A stretch of 64,000 bases of DNA from Chryseolinea serpens. GTDB lineage: Bacteria; Bacteroidota; Bacteroidia; Cytophagales; Cyclobacteriaceae. The stretch is taken from contig NZ_FQWQ01000001.1 of the NCBI RefSeq assembly GCF_900129725.1, positions 434,001 to 498,000 on the forward strand. The letters run 5' to 3'. The notes beneath the pieces are model-generated. The model had not been told where the DNA came from, did no database searches, and saw nothing but the letters and a program-made list of their open reading frames with translations. A program made the position numbers and the translations under genes. The stretch's first letter is position 1. Each line of letters opens with the position of its first letter. Shown one piece after another: positions 18,078-26,484 of the stretch.

Positions 18078-20972
18078 ATGAGCAAAAAAGAAAAACCCAA
18101 AGCCGCGCCCCCCTATAGACCCCCCGTGCCGCCACAGGATGGAGAAGGCGGCGGTGAGGTGCACTCGGTCGCCATCGACGGTTTATACGAAAGCTGGTTC
18201 CTGGACTACGCCTCATACGTAATCCTGGAACGGGCTGTCCCCAAGATCGAAGACGGTTTCAAACCCGTGCAGCGCCGCATCATGCACTCGTTGAAGGAAA
18301 TGGACGACGGCCGGTTCAACAAGGTCGCCAACGTGATCGGTAACACGATGCAGTATCACCCCCACGGTGATGCGGCCATCGGGGAGGCCATCGTCAACAT
18401 CGGCCAGAAAGATATCCTCATAGAAACCCAGGGCAACTGGGGCGATGTACGCACCGGCGACGGCGCGGCGGCCCCGCGTTACATTGAAGCCCGGCTTTCC
18501 AAATTCGCCCTCGATGTGGTCTACAACCCGCAAACCACCGAGTGGCAACTCTCGTACGACGGCCGCAAGAGAGAGCCGGTAACGCTGCCGGTGAAGTTCC
18601 CGTTGTTGCTCGCACAAGGTGTGGAAGGGATAGCCGTGGGGTTATCCACCAAGATCCTGCCCCACAACTTTAATGAGCTCATCAAGGCCTCGATCGACGT
18701 GCTCAAAGGCAAGAACCCGAAGGTCTACCCCGACTTCCCCACAGGCGGTACGGGCGATTTTACCGACTATAACCAAGGGCTTCGCGGCGGCAAGATCAAA
18801 GTGCGCGCCAAGATCGAAATAATGGACAAAAAGACGTTGATAATCAAAGAGATACCATTCTCTACGACAACCACTTCTTTAATGGAATCCATCGTGAAGG
18901 CCAGCGAGAAGGGACAGATCAAGGTGAAGCAAGTGATCGATAACACGGCCAAGGACGTGGAGATCCAGATCCTGTTGCAACCCGGGCAGTCACCCGAGAT
19001 CGCCATGGATGCCCTCTATGCATTCACCGATTGTGAGATCAGCATCTCGCCCAACGCCTGCGTGATCATCGAAGATAAGCCCACCTTCCTCACCGTAGGC
19101 GACATCCTCAAATACAACACCCGTCAGACGGTCGAGTTGCTGAAAAGGGAACTCGAGATCCGGAAAGGCGAATTGATGGAGAAGATCCTCTTCTCGTCGC
19201 TCGAGAAGATCTTTATCGAAAACCGGATCTACCGCAACATCGAAGAGGCCGAAAGCTGGGAGGAAGTGATCGAGACGATCGACAAAGGCCTGAAGCCCCA
19301 CAAAAAGAAATTCTACCGCGAGATCACCCGCGACGACATCATCCGCCTCACGGAGATCCGCATCAAACGCATCTCAAAATTCGACTCGTTCAAAGCCGAC
19401 GAGATGCTGCGCGACCTGCAGAAAGAGTTGAAGGAGACCGAGCATAACCTGAAAAACCTCACGGACTATGCCATCGCTTACTACCAAAACCTGCTAACCA
19501 AATACGGCAAAGGACGCGAACGCAAGACCGAGATCAAGAGCTTCCAGTCGGTGACCGCCGTGGAGGTAATTGCCAACAACCAGAAATTATACGTGAACCG
19601 TGCCGATGGCTTTGTCGGTTACGGCTTGAAACGCGACGAATACATCGCCGATTGCTCCGAGCTCGACGACATCATTGCTATCCGCAAAGACGGCAAGATG
19701 CTCGTGTCGCGCATCCAGGAGAAAGCCTTCATGGGCAAGGACATCCTGTTCGTGGGCATTTGGAAAAAGGGCGACGAGCGCATGGTCTATAACGTGATCT
19801 ATTCCGATGGAAAGAGCGGTCAGGGTTTTGTGAAACGTTTCAATCTGCCGGGGATGATCCGCGACAAGGAGTATGACCTCACACAGGGCAACCCGAACTC
19901 GAAGCTCTACTATGTATCAGGCAACCCCAATGGCGAGGCCGAGCAAGTGGAGGTGAAGTTGTCGCAGTCCAGCAGCGCCCGGAAGAAGATATTCAAATTT
20001 GATTTTGCGGAATTGGAAGTGAAAGGCCGCGGGGCGAGGGGTAACATCCTCACCAAATACCCCCTGCGGAAAGTAGACTTCCTCAAGGCCGGAGGCTCCA
20101 CGCTGAGCAAGCTCGACCTCTGGTACGATGCCGATGCCGGTCGCATCAATAAGGAAAAGCGCGGCAAGTACCTCGGCAAATTCGAAGGCGACGACCAACT
20201 CATCGCTTTTGGTCGCAATGGCACTTATAAGATTACCGGCTACGAGATCACCAATCGCTACGAACCCGAGAAGACGTTGCTCGTCGAGCGCTTCAATCCC
20301 GAGAAACCCATCTCGGCAGTATATGTCGACGGCGAGAGCAAGCAATTCATGGTGAAGCGTTTCCTCATCGAGACCAGCACCGCCGACAAGGAATTCGGTT
20401 TCATCTCCGAAGGCATCGGCTCGCGCCTGGTGGTGGTCACCACGTCCGAGACACCGGAGGTTGAAGTGACCGAAGTGAAAGGCAAAGACAAAGAGAAGGT
20501 GACCGACACGGTGAACCTGGAGGAGATCGTGGAGATAAAAGGCTGGAAGGCGCTGGGCAACCGCCTCAGTCAAAACAAGGTCACGAATGTGACGTTGGTG
20601 GCCGAACCGGAAGAAACAGGTTTTGAAGAAGGAGATGAGGAGAACAACCTCGTGGAGGCAGCGGAAAGCGGCCAAAAAAAAAAGAAGAACCTGACCACAA
20701 CCAGTGGATCGAAGAAGGGGAGCAAGCCAGCCTCTTCGCCGAGCCCGAAAAGCCGAAACACCAAGTCCCCGCAAACCAGCAAGGCGAAAGCCAGCGGCCA
20801 AAAGTCAAAGTCGAGCAGCAAGACCTCTTCGGCCAAGCCCAAAGCCGCAGCCAAGAAAGCGCCAGCGAAGAAAGCTCCCGCCAAAAAGGCCCCGGCCAAG
20901 AAGGTGACAGCCAAAAAAGCGACACCGAAGAAAGCGGCGAAACCGGCGAAAGCAGCGAAGAAAAAACGCTGA
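18078..20972 (+). CDS. parC: DNA topoisomerase IV subunit A with histone-H1-like tail
   Basis: A 964-residue breakage-reunion subunit. The catalytic tyrosine is Tyr135 in APRYIEAR, and the upstream helix YHPHGDAAIGEA (93-104) is the quinolone-determining region. The tower and coiled-coil domain run to about 480, and a degenerate beta-pinwheel C-terminal domain to about 860. The last roughly 100 residues (from about 866) are an unstructured Lys/Ala/Ser/Pro tail with tandem KKAPA units, like histone H1 or bacterial H1-like proteins. Such a tail probably adds non-specific DNA binding; that is inference. The gene follows parE in one operon, and a strong hairpin at 21053-21084 ends it. Confidence 0.93.
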   Translation: MSKKEKPKAAPPYRPPVPPQDGEGGGEVHSVAIDGLYESWFLDYASYVILERAVPKIEDGFKPVQRRIMHSLKEMDDGRFNKVANVIGNTMQYHPHGDAAIGEAIVNIGQKDILIETQGNWGDVRTGDGAAAPRYIEARLSKFALDVVYNPQTTEWQLSYDGRKREPVTLPVKFPLLLAQGVEGIAVGLSTKILPHNFNELIKASIDVLKGKNPKVYPDFPTGGTGDFTDYNQGLRGGKIKVRAKIEIMDKKTLIIKEIPFSTTTTSLMESIVKASEKGQIKVKQVIDNTAKDVEIQILLQPGQSPEIAMDALYAFTDCEISISPNACVIIEDKPTFLTVGDILKYNTRQTVELLKRELEIRKGELMEKILFSSLEKIFIENRIYRNIEEAESWEEVIETIDKGLKPHKKKFYREITRDDIIRLTEIRIKRISKFDSFKADEMLRDLQKELKETEHNLKNLTDYAIAYYQNLLTKYGKGRERKTEIKSFQSVTAVEVIANNQKLYVNRADGFVGYGLKRDEYIADCSELDDIIAIRKDGKMLVSRIQEKAFMGKDILFVGIWKKGDERMVYNVIYSDGKSGQGFVKRFNLPGMIRDKEYDLTQGNPNSKLYYVSGNPNGEAEQVEVKLSQSSSARKKIFKFDFAELEVKGRGARGNILTKYPLRKVDFLKAGGSTLSKLDLWYDADAGRINKEKRGKYLGKFEGDDQLIAFGRNGTYKITGYEITNRYEPEKTLLVERFNPEKPISAVYVDGESKQFMVKRFLIETSTADKEFGFISEGIGSRLVVVTTSETPEVEVTEVKGKDKEKVTDTVNLEEIVEIKGWKALGNRLSQNKVTNVTLVAEPEETGFEEGDEENNLVEAAESGQKKKKNLTTTSGSKKGSKPASSPSPKSRNTKSPQTSKAKASGQKSKSSSKTSSAKPKAAAKKAPAKKAPAKKAPAKKVTAKKATPKKAAKPAKAAKKKR

Positions 20973-21052
20973 GAGAAAGAGGTGAACAGGGCAGCAACCG
21001 TGAAGGTGGCAAGGCTTTTGGTGTAGGTGAAACGATTGATCTTGATTTATAA

Positions 21053-21084
21053 CGAAGCATTCCGGTATTCACCGGAGTGTTTCG
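21053..21084 (+). terminator. Hairpin terminator after parE-parC
   Basis: A 14-bp stem with two G-U pairs (21053-21066 with 21071-21084) and a 4-base loop. It is followed by tttcacttta, a weak T-rich tail. Confidence 0.6.
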
Positions 21085-21105
21085 TTTCACTTTATAAAAG
21101 TTATC

Positions 21106-21113
21106 TACCTTTG
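21106..21113 (+). promoter_or_regulatory. -7 box of the OmpA-family gene
   Basis: TACCTTTG is a perfect TAnnTTTG and ends 5 bases before the ATG at 21119. The transcript would be almost leaderless. The same sequence and spacing occur before hemF (39598-39605). Confidence 0.55.
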
Positions 21114-21118
21114 CTCGC

Positions 21119-21787
21119 ATGAAGACTCTCATTATTTCCTTTGGCTTGTCTATGGTTGTCACCCTCGTCATGGCGCAAGAGCCGGAGATCCTCGCCGAAG
21201 GCAAGGTCACCGACTCGCGGACCAACAAGGGCATCAAAGCCAATGTCAAATACAGCAGCATCCCCACCGGAAGCATCTTCGGGCGTTTTAACGACAGCAC
21301 GTTCTCGTTCCCCATATTTGGCACCGCCAAATACCAGATCACCGCAGAAGCCACCGGCTACAATCCCCGCACCGTCATCGTCGATCCCAAAGACATCGAC
21401 GCCAACCGCAAAGTGCTTCGCGACATCTCGCTGACACCCACCGGCCAAACCATGCGCTTGACACACCTGATCTTCGCGCAAGGCAAATCCACCATCGACC
21501 CGAAATCGTTTGGCGAGTTGGATGAGGTTGCTCAGATGATGAAGGAAAACACCAAGATCGTCATCCAATTGGAAGGCCACACCGACAACCAGGGCAGCAG
21601 CAAGGCCAATCTTGCGCTGTCGGAAGAACGCGTAGAAGCCGTGAAGAAATATCTGGTGAACAAAGGCATCGCCAAAGACCGTGTGAAGACAAAAGCGTTT
21701 GGTGGCAGTCAGCCCCTCTCCAACGAAATGACCCAGGAAGCCCGCGCCCTGAACCGGAGAGTCGAAATGCGCATTCTGAAAGACTGA
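21119..21787 (+). CDS. OmpA-family peptidoglycan-binding protein
   Basis: A 222-residue exported protein with a signal peptide (MKTLIISFGLSMVVTLVMAQ). Residues about 25-105 form a small beta-domain like a carboxypeptidase-regulatory repeat (LAEGKVTDSRTNKGIKANVKY). The OmpA_C domain spans about 115-222, with LEGHTDNQGSSKANLALSEERVEAVKKYL and the closing NRRVEMRI, which bind diaminopimelate in peptidoglycan. There is no outer-membrane beta-barrel, so it is a periplasmic or lipid-free anchor protein. Transcription is separate from parC. Confidence 0.92.
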   Translation: MKTLIISFGLSMVVTLVMAQEPEILAEGKVTDSRTNKGIKANVKYSSIPTGSIFGRFNDSTFSFPIFGTAKYQITAEATGYNPRTVIVDPKDIDANRKVLRDISLTPTGQTMRLTHLIFAQGKSTIDPKSFGELDEVAQMMKENTKIVIQLEGHTDNQGSSKANLALSEERVEAVKKYLVNKGIAKDRVKTKAFGGSQPLSNEMTQEARALNRRVEMRILKD

Positions 21788-21848
21788 CGATCTGCCTTTC
21801 CCGATCACGCAGCAACACGTGCAAGCGTATACGTAGAAGCAATTAAAC

Positions 21849-22883
21849 TTAGCCCCGCTTAAGCTTTAAAAACCGTTTCTCAACCAGGAACCAGGATAGC
21901 ACCGCTATGGGCAATGTGCAGAGAAGGCAAATGAAAAAAGTGACCGGTATGGAAAATCTATTCCCTATAGCGGCATAGACAATCTGTTGAACAGGAAAAC
22001 CGAAAAGATAAAGGCCGTATGAAAAATCGCCGTACCGTCCAAACCTTGCCGTAAACGCAGGAGAATCACTGTCACCGATAATTACCGTTGCCGCCGGAAG
22101 CAGCAGGATCAGGAATACAATATGATAGGTGCATAGGAAAATGGAGAGGCCAAATACGATCAGCGCGATCAGGCCCATCTGCGGGAAGGACGACAACCGG
22201 TGCTTCCATCCGTTCATGGCAGCGCCACAAAAAAAGCAATACCCAAAGAGAATGAAGTAATGCACCGAAAGGTAGATAAAAGGAAAACTAAAATTGTCGG
22301 CCACCTGGAAGACCTGCTGCAGCAGAAGAAGCATTAGAAAACAGCACCAGAGAATGGTAACGATCCTGCGCCGGATCGTAAAGAACAGCACCCCCAATAC
22401 AGCATACATGGTAAGCTCATACGGTATGGTCCAAAGAGAACCATTGACGATAGAGTGTTTATGATTTTCGAAAACGCCCGGTAAATCATATTGGATCCAA
22501 AGACCGCCGGCATTTTTCAAATAGGTGTAGGTGGTTGGCGACGAAAAGTAAGTCGCCAGTTCTTGCGTGCTCAGCAATGCAAGAAGGACGATACTCACCA
22601 CAACGACAAAGATCAACCCCGGATAGATCCTGAGCATCCGTTTCCAGGCAAAGTTCCATAGGTTGGTGCTCCGTTGTGCGCTGCCGAAGACAAGGTATCC
22701 GCTGATCGAAAAGAAGATCATGACACCCACCTCGCTTAACTTTAACTGTTGATGGCTAAAGGAAAAAAAAGGTTCAACGGTTGGGAAACCGAAAAGATCG
22801 TAGGTGTGACTGTAGATGACTGCGGATGCCGCAAGGAAACGCAAAAAATCGAAATTGTTTCTTTTGTGTGAAGCAAGGCTCAT
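21849..22883 (-). CDS. Acyltransferase 3 family membrane protein
   Basis: A 344-residue integral membrane acyltransferase (OafA/YrhL type) with about ten TM helices. It shows the N-terminal FDFLRFLAASAVIYSH motif, which carries the family His, and the GVMIFFSISGYLVFGS motif. There is no C-terminal SGNH domain. Members O-acetylate or otherwise acylate cell-surface sugars. No polysaccharide genes are adjacent, so the target is unknown. By eye its base composition is somewhat AT-richer than the neighbours, possibly reflecting its hydrophobic content. Confidence 0.9.
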   Translation of the reverse strand: MSLASHKRNNFDFLRFLAASAVIYSHTYDLFGFPTVEPFFSFSHQQLKLSEVGVMIFFSISGYLVFGSAQRSTNLWNFAWKRMLRIYPGLIFVVVVSIVLLALLSTQELATYFSSPTTYTYLKNAGGLWIQYDLPGVFENHKHSIVNGSLWTIPYELTMYAVLGVLFFTIRRRIVTILWCCFLMLLLLQQVFQVADNFSFPFIYLSVHYFILFGYCFFCGAAMNGWKHRLSSFPQMGLIALIVFGLSIFLCTYHIVFLILLLPAATVIIGDSDSPAFTARFGRYGDFSYGLYLFGFPVQQIVYAAIGNRFSIPVTFFICLLCTLPIAVLSWFLVEKRFLKLKRG

Positions 22884-22997
22884 GCCGGCGATCCTATTTT
22901 AACGGATTGTAGGTCAAGGGTAGCAAAAATTCAGCGATGGCCTATTCAGCGAGCGAATGTCTTCTTCATAAGAACGATCCACTCGTTTTTTTTGGCA

Positions 22998-24140
22998 CTA
23001 CAGTGTCAGCATCTTTAAACAAACCGGCGAAGGCACCTTTAGGGGTTTCCCCACCACGGTGAGCTTACCGGTCTTTGGATTGATGCGGTAGGTAACAATG
23101 TTGTCGGAATCCATGTTGGCTACGAAGATGAATTCACCCTTGGGATCCATCATGAAATTTCTCGGCGTTTTTCCGCCAACATCCTGCGTGCCGACGAACG
23201 TCAATTTTCCCGTCGTAGGTGAAATGCTGAAGATGCTGAGTGCATTGAGCCCGCGATTGGACATGTACAGGAATTTACCCTTCGGATCGATGTGGATATC
23301 GGCGCTGGTGTTTTGCTCCTTGAAGGTGACGGGGAGGGAACGGACCGTGTCTTCCACCACTGTCCAGGCGCCACTGGTTTTGTCTACGGCATAGACACCT
23401 ACCGTCGATGTCAATTCTTCTGCCACGTAAGCAAATTTGCCATTCGGATGCCAGGTCATGTGCCGGGGACCGGCTCCGGGCGTGATGTTAACCTCCGGGG
23501 TATTGGCCGGCTGTAGGGTGCCATTTGTTTCATCGAAGTTATAGACATAGATCTTGTCGGTGCCGAGGTCGGCTACATAAAGAAATTTGTTGTCGGGCGA
23601 GATCATCGTGGAGTGCACGTGCGGGCCTTCCTGCCGCTTGGGGTTCACACTGTTGCCCGTGTAGCGTTTGGCATCGGAAGGAGTGCCCAGCAGGCCGTCG
23701 TCAAACAGGGGCAGCACAATGAGGTTGCCTTGGCTATAGTTGGAGATGAAGGCAAACTGGCCGGTTTTGTCTACCGTGATGTGGCAGGGGCCGTCGCCAT
23801 AGGACGACCGGTTGTTGAGGCCGCTCAGTCTCCCGGTCTTGGGATCGATGCCATAGGCGCTCACAGAGCCCTTCTCGCTATCGTTCACATCGGCTTTTCC
23901 GCTATTGACAGAATATAAGAATTTATGATTGGGATGGATGGCCAGGAAGTTGGGGCTCTCTAAACCCGGCACGGTCTGCAAGGGTTTGAACGTGCGTTTG
24001 ACGCGGTCGAATGTAAAGGCGTAGATGCCCTGGCTGCCACGAACGGAGTAGGTGCCCACGTACATGATCTCTTTCTTCTGCTGGGCACTGACCGTAAAGA
24101 AAACCAAGAGCGAAAGGAGTGCGGGTATCAGTCTTTTCAT
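22998..24140 (-). CDS. Lactonase-family seven-bladed beta-propeller protein
   Basis: A 380-residue protein with a signal peptide (MKRLIPALLSLLVFFTVSAQ), hence probably periplasmic. The repeats (for example GPRHMTWHPNGKFAYVAEEL and NFMMDPKGEFIFVANMDSDNI) match the YbhE-type 6-phosphogluconolactonase family. The export signal argues against a role in the cytoplasmic pentose-phosphate pathway; it may act on lactones outside. A -7 box lies at 24161-24168. It stands alone on its strand after the GH1 gene, about 107 bases away. Confidence 0.85.
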   Translation of the reverse strand: MKRLIPALLSLLVFFTVSAQQKKEIMYVGTYSVRGSQGIYAFTFDRVKRTFKPLQTVPGLESPNFLAIHPNHKFLYSVNSGKADVNDSEKGSVSAYGIDPKTGRLSGLNNRSSYGDGPCHITVDKTGQFAFISNYSQGNLIVLPLFDDGLLGTPSDAKRYTGNSVNPKRQEGPHVHSTMISPDNKFLYVADLGTDKIYVYNFDETNGTLQPANTPEVNITPGAGPRHMTWHPNGKFAYVAEELTSTVGVYAVDKTSGAWTVVEDTVRSLPVTFKEQNTSADIHIDPKGKFLYMSNRGLNALSIFSISPTTGKLTFVGTQDVGGKTPRNFMMDPKGEFIFVANMDSDNIVTYRINPKTGKLTVVGKPLKVPSPVCLKMLTL

Positions 24141-24160
24141 CAGTTTGGGGAGTAGCGTTT

Positions 24161-24168
24161 CAAAACTA
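24161..24168 (-). promoter_or_regulatory. -7 box of the lactonase-like gene
   Basis: TAGTTTTG on the minus strand matches TAnnTTTG and sits 20 bases before the ATG. No clear -33 element was seen. Confidence 0.4.
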
Positions 24169-24247
24169 AACTAACTTTTCACAACCGCCAAGCAGAAGCG
24201 CGGCACACGGTGTTTTGTAGCGTGGAAAGATACGGAGAATCGAGGCG

Positions 24248-25450
24248 TTAGCTGGCCACCTTTTTTTGAACGGCAACCCTGATCTTTTTGGTGTAGGCCA
24301 AGGAAGCAAACAGGTCGCCACTGGGGCGCCGGCGCCGGTGCATGGTCACGGGGTCGCATTCATACAGACCGAAGCGCATAGAAGGGCCGAGGTGCCATTC
24401 AAAGTTGTCCCACGTGCTCCAGAAATAATAACCCTTGATGTCGATGCCGTCTTGCAGCGCCTCGTGGAGGATGAGCGCATAATCCTGGATCGCTTGCAAA
24501 CGCAGGAAGTCGCTTTCGTCGCAGACGCCGTTCTCGGTGATGATGATGGGCTTCTTGTATTTGTTCCAATACCGGTCGATGCAGGTGCGCAATCCTTCGG
24601 GGTGATATTCCCAGATGTCGTCGTGGCGGCGGCCGAGGGCTTTCATCTTTTCGGGTGTTTCCAGGAAAGTGATGGGCAACGGGTCGTGGGGGATCCTTCC
24701 ATAATAGCTCATGCCAAAGAAATCCGCCTTCTCGAAATGGCTGGGCACGTATTCCATGAACCACCAGTCGGAGAGGCGCGCGGGAAACCAACCCAACAGA
24801 TTTTCGGCCGAAAAAACGGTGGCGTTGTGCGAGATGCCGACGGGCTGTGTGGGGAATTTTTCTTTGATGTAATCGTATACCTGGTCGTGGGCCAGTCCCA
24901 TGTTCTTCACCACTTTACCGGCCAGGAGCGGATTGATCTTGAAAGGAGGGAAGAAGGCCGTGATCCAGCCGTAGCTGGCGTACACGTTGGGTTCGTTGAA
25001 GGTATTCCAGAACGACACATATTCGCCAAACTCATCCACCACTTTGCGGGCAAAGTCCACCCAATACGGGATGTTCTCTTCTTTTTCCCATCCACCCAAC
25101 CGGGAAAACCAGAGCGGGTTGGTGAAATGGTGGAGCACCATCATGATGTCGACACCCTTTGCTTTCAGATCCTGGATAAAGGCATGGTATTCCTGTGCGG
25201 TCTCGCGGTGGAATGTTCCATAGGGCTCGCGTTGCAGCTTGCTCCACTGCAGGCTCATGCGGTAGTTTGGCGCCAGCGAGGCGATGATGCCGGCGTCTTC
25301 CTGGAAGCGTTTCTCGTGGTCGGTAGTGCGGTCGAAGACAAATCCGTGGCGGGCTTTCACGCCTTGCCAATCGTGTTCAAAAGCGGTTTCAATCTGGGGG
25401 GCGGCGGTGCTGGTGCCGAAGAAGAAGGCGTCCGGGAATTGGATCTTCAT
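24248..25450 (-). CDS. Glycoside hydrolase family 1 beta-glycosidase
   Basis: A 400-residue (beta/alpha)8 retaining glycosidase. The acid/base is Glu153 in TFNEPNVY and the nucleophile Glu306 in ITENG. There is no signal peptide from the chosen start, so it is cytoplasmic. The ATG at 25450 is chosen because it begins the conserved FPDAFFFGTSTAAPQIE block and shares one base with the stop of the M15 peptidase gene (TGATG), indicating translational coupling. The frame is open further upstream inside the peptidase gene, but that extension is not protein-like. Substrate likely a beta-glucoside or beta-galactoside. Confidence 0.92.
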   Translation of the reverse strand: MKIQFPDAFFFGTSTAAPQIETAFEHDWQGVKARHGFVFDRTTDHEKRFQEDAGIIASLAPNYRMSLQWSKLQREPYGTFHRETAQEYHAFIQDLKAKGVDIMMVLHHFTNPLWFSRLGGWEKEENIPYWVDFARKVVDEFGEYVSFWNTFNEPNVYASYGWITAFFPPFKINPLLAGKVVKNMGLAHDQVYDYIKEKFPTQPVGISHNATVFSAENLLGWFPARLSDWWFMEYVPSHFEKADFFGMSYYGRIPHDPLPITFLETPEKMKALGRRHDDIWEYHPEGLRTCIDRYWNKYKKPIIITENGVCDESDFLRLQAIQDYALILHEALQDGIDIKGYYFWSTWDNFEWHLGPSMRFGLYECDPVTMHRRRRPSGDLFASLAYTKKIRVAVQKKVAS

Positions 25451-26223
25451 CACCGGCGGGTCATGGCGCTTTGGGTGACTTCCCATTCTTTCCAATACTT
25501 CCGGAGCATCTGGAGATCCTCTTCGAGGCAGGGGTAGTCGGTTTGGGGAACAGAAGGCAGGATGCCCGCGGTAAGGTGCTTGGAGGTCAGGCCGCCGGTC
25601 CATTCGAAATGGCCGGGGTCATAAGGCTTGCGCCAGCGTCCACCCCAACGCAGACCTAGTTTTTCACCGGTCACGCCCACTTTGCGCCAGAGGGCCACAT
25701 TGTCCCACACGGCAACGGAGTCCACGATCGGCACAACGTCGATCGCCAGACCATATTGGTGCTTGGAGCGGCCGGCGCCGGAGTTGGTGTATTTCTTACC
25801 CATGGTCTTGTATTCGTTTTGCTTGGCATGGGTGCGGTAGGATTCCACAATGGCCAGCTCGATGCCTTTGGCGCGGCAGTCGATGACGAGTTGTTTTATT
25901 TTATCACGGAAATAGGGATGCAGGGCGTCGAGATCGGTGATCATGGCCATGGCGCCACGGTCCTTGCCGAACGTATAATTCTGAACGCTGCTCCAGGTTT
26001 TCCAGGCTTCCGCGGTATCGATGGCCTCAATGACGTCGGCAATGGAGGCGGAAAAGCCTCTGCGGTAGGGTATAACTACATTATCCTCAACAGGTTCCTC
26101 GTGGAACCATTCGGCGTGTTTGCGGCAATCGAAGGGGGCTAAAAGGTCGCCAATCTGGGCGTTGGAAGAGAAACCAGCCACTACAAAAGCTACTGAAAGA
26201 GAGAGTTTTAGAACGGTACGCAT
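25450..26223 (-). CDS. M15-family D,D/L,D-carboxypeptidase (VanY/endolysin type)
   Basis: A 257-residue exported protein with signal peptide MRTVLKLSLSVAFVVAGFSSNAQ. The zinc peptidase domain has ESYRTHAKQNEYK, then SKHQYGLAIDVVP (the SxHxxGxAxD metal motif) and GHFEW near the C-terminus, typical of the M15 subfamily with VanY and phage L-Ala-D-Glu peptidases. It likely trims peptidoglycan peptides in the periplasm. The ATG at 26223 is taken rather than the TTG one codon upstream. A TATATTTG box lies 24 bases before it. The GH1 gene follows with a one-base overlap. Confidence 0.88.
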   Translation of the reverse strand: MRTVLKLSLSVAFVVAGFSSNAQIGDLLAPFDCRKHAEWFHEEPVEDNVVIPYRRGFSASIADVIEAIDTAEAWKTWSSVQNYTFGKDRGAMAMITDLDALHPYFRDKIKQLVIDCRAKGIELAIVESYRTHAKQNEYKTMGKKYTNSGAGRSKHQYGLAIDVVPIVDSVAVWDNVALWRKVGVTGEKLGLRWGGRWRKPYDPGHFEWTGGLTSKHLTAGILPSVPQTDYPCLEEDLQMLRKYWKEWEVTQSAMTRR

Positions 26224-26247
26224 CAACTAATCCTACATTTTAGCAGG

Positions 26248-26255
26248 CAAATATA
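26248..26255 (-). promoter_or_regulatory. -7 box of the M15 peptidase-GH1 pair
   Basis: TATATTTG on the minus strand fits TAnnTTTG exactly and lies 24 bases before the ATG. Confidence 0.45.
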
Positions 26256-26375
26256 TGATTTTTAGACGATTGGGGTCCTATTTTTCATCACCCGAATACC
26301 GTTAATTTTTTAACATTTACATCCGGCGTAAGGTTATAATGCCCTTCTCTTAAATCCGGGGAGACGCAACGTGGG

Positions 26376-26433
26376 GGATGGACGGAATGCTGTTTGCCGG
26401 TGGGCAAACCTGCCGCCGACCATTCACCCATCC
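26376..26433. promoter_or_regulatory. Nested inverted repeat (structured element) upstream of the M13 gene
   Basis: Three arms are nested in the right order: ggatgg (26376-26381) with ccatcc (26428-26433), gaatg (26385-26389) with cattc (26421-26425), and gtttgcc (26392-26398) with ggcaaac (26403-26409) closed by ggtg. The whole 58-base stretch can fold into one long hairpin with internal loops. It ends 51 bases before the ATG at 26485. It may be a leader structure or a palindromic repeat; no known riboswitch core was recognised. Confidence 0.5.
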
Positions 26434-26484
26434 AACCGTTAGCCTTTTTACGGCTTATGATTATATTCGCGAAACTCTTAACCT

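Noticed and set aside
24266-25537. 423-codon open frame antisense to the GH1 gene
   Set aside because: Mirror of GH1 codons; no domain recognisable, while GH1 catalytic motifs are intact on the minus strand.
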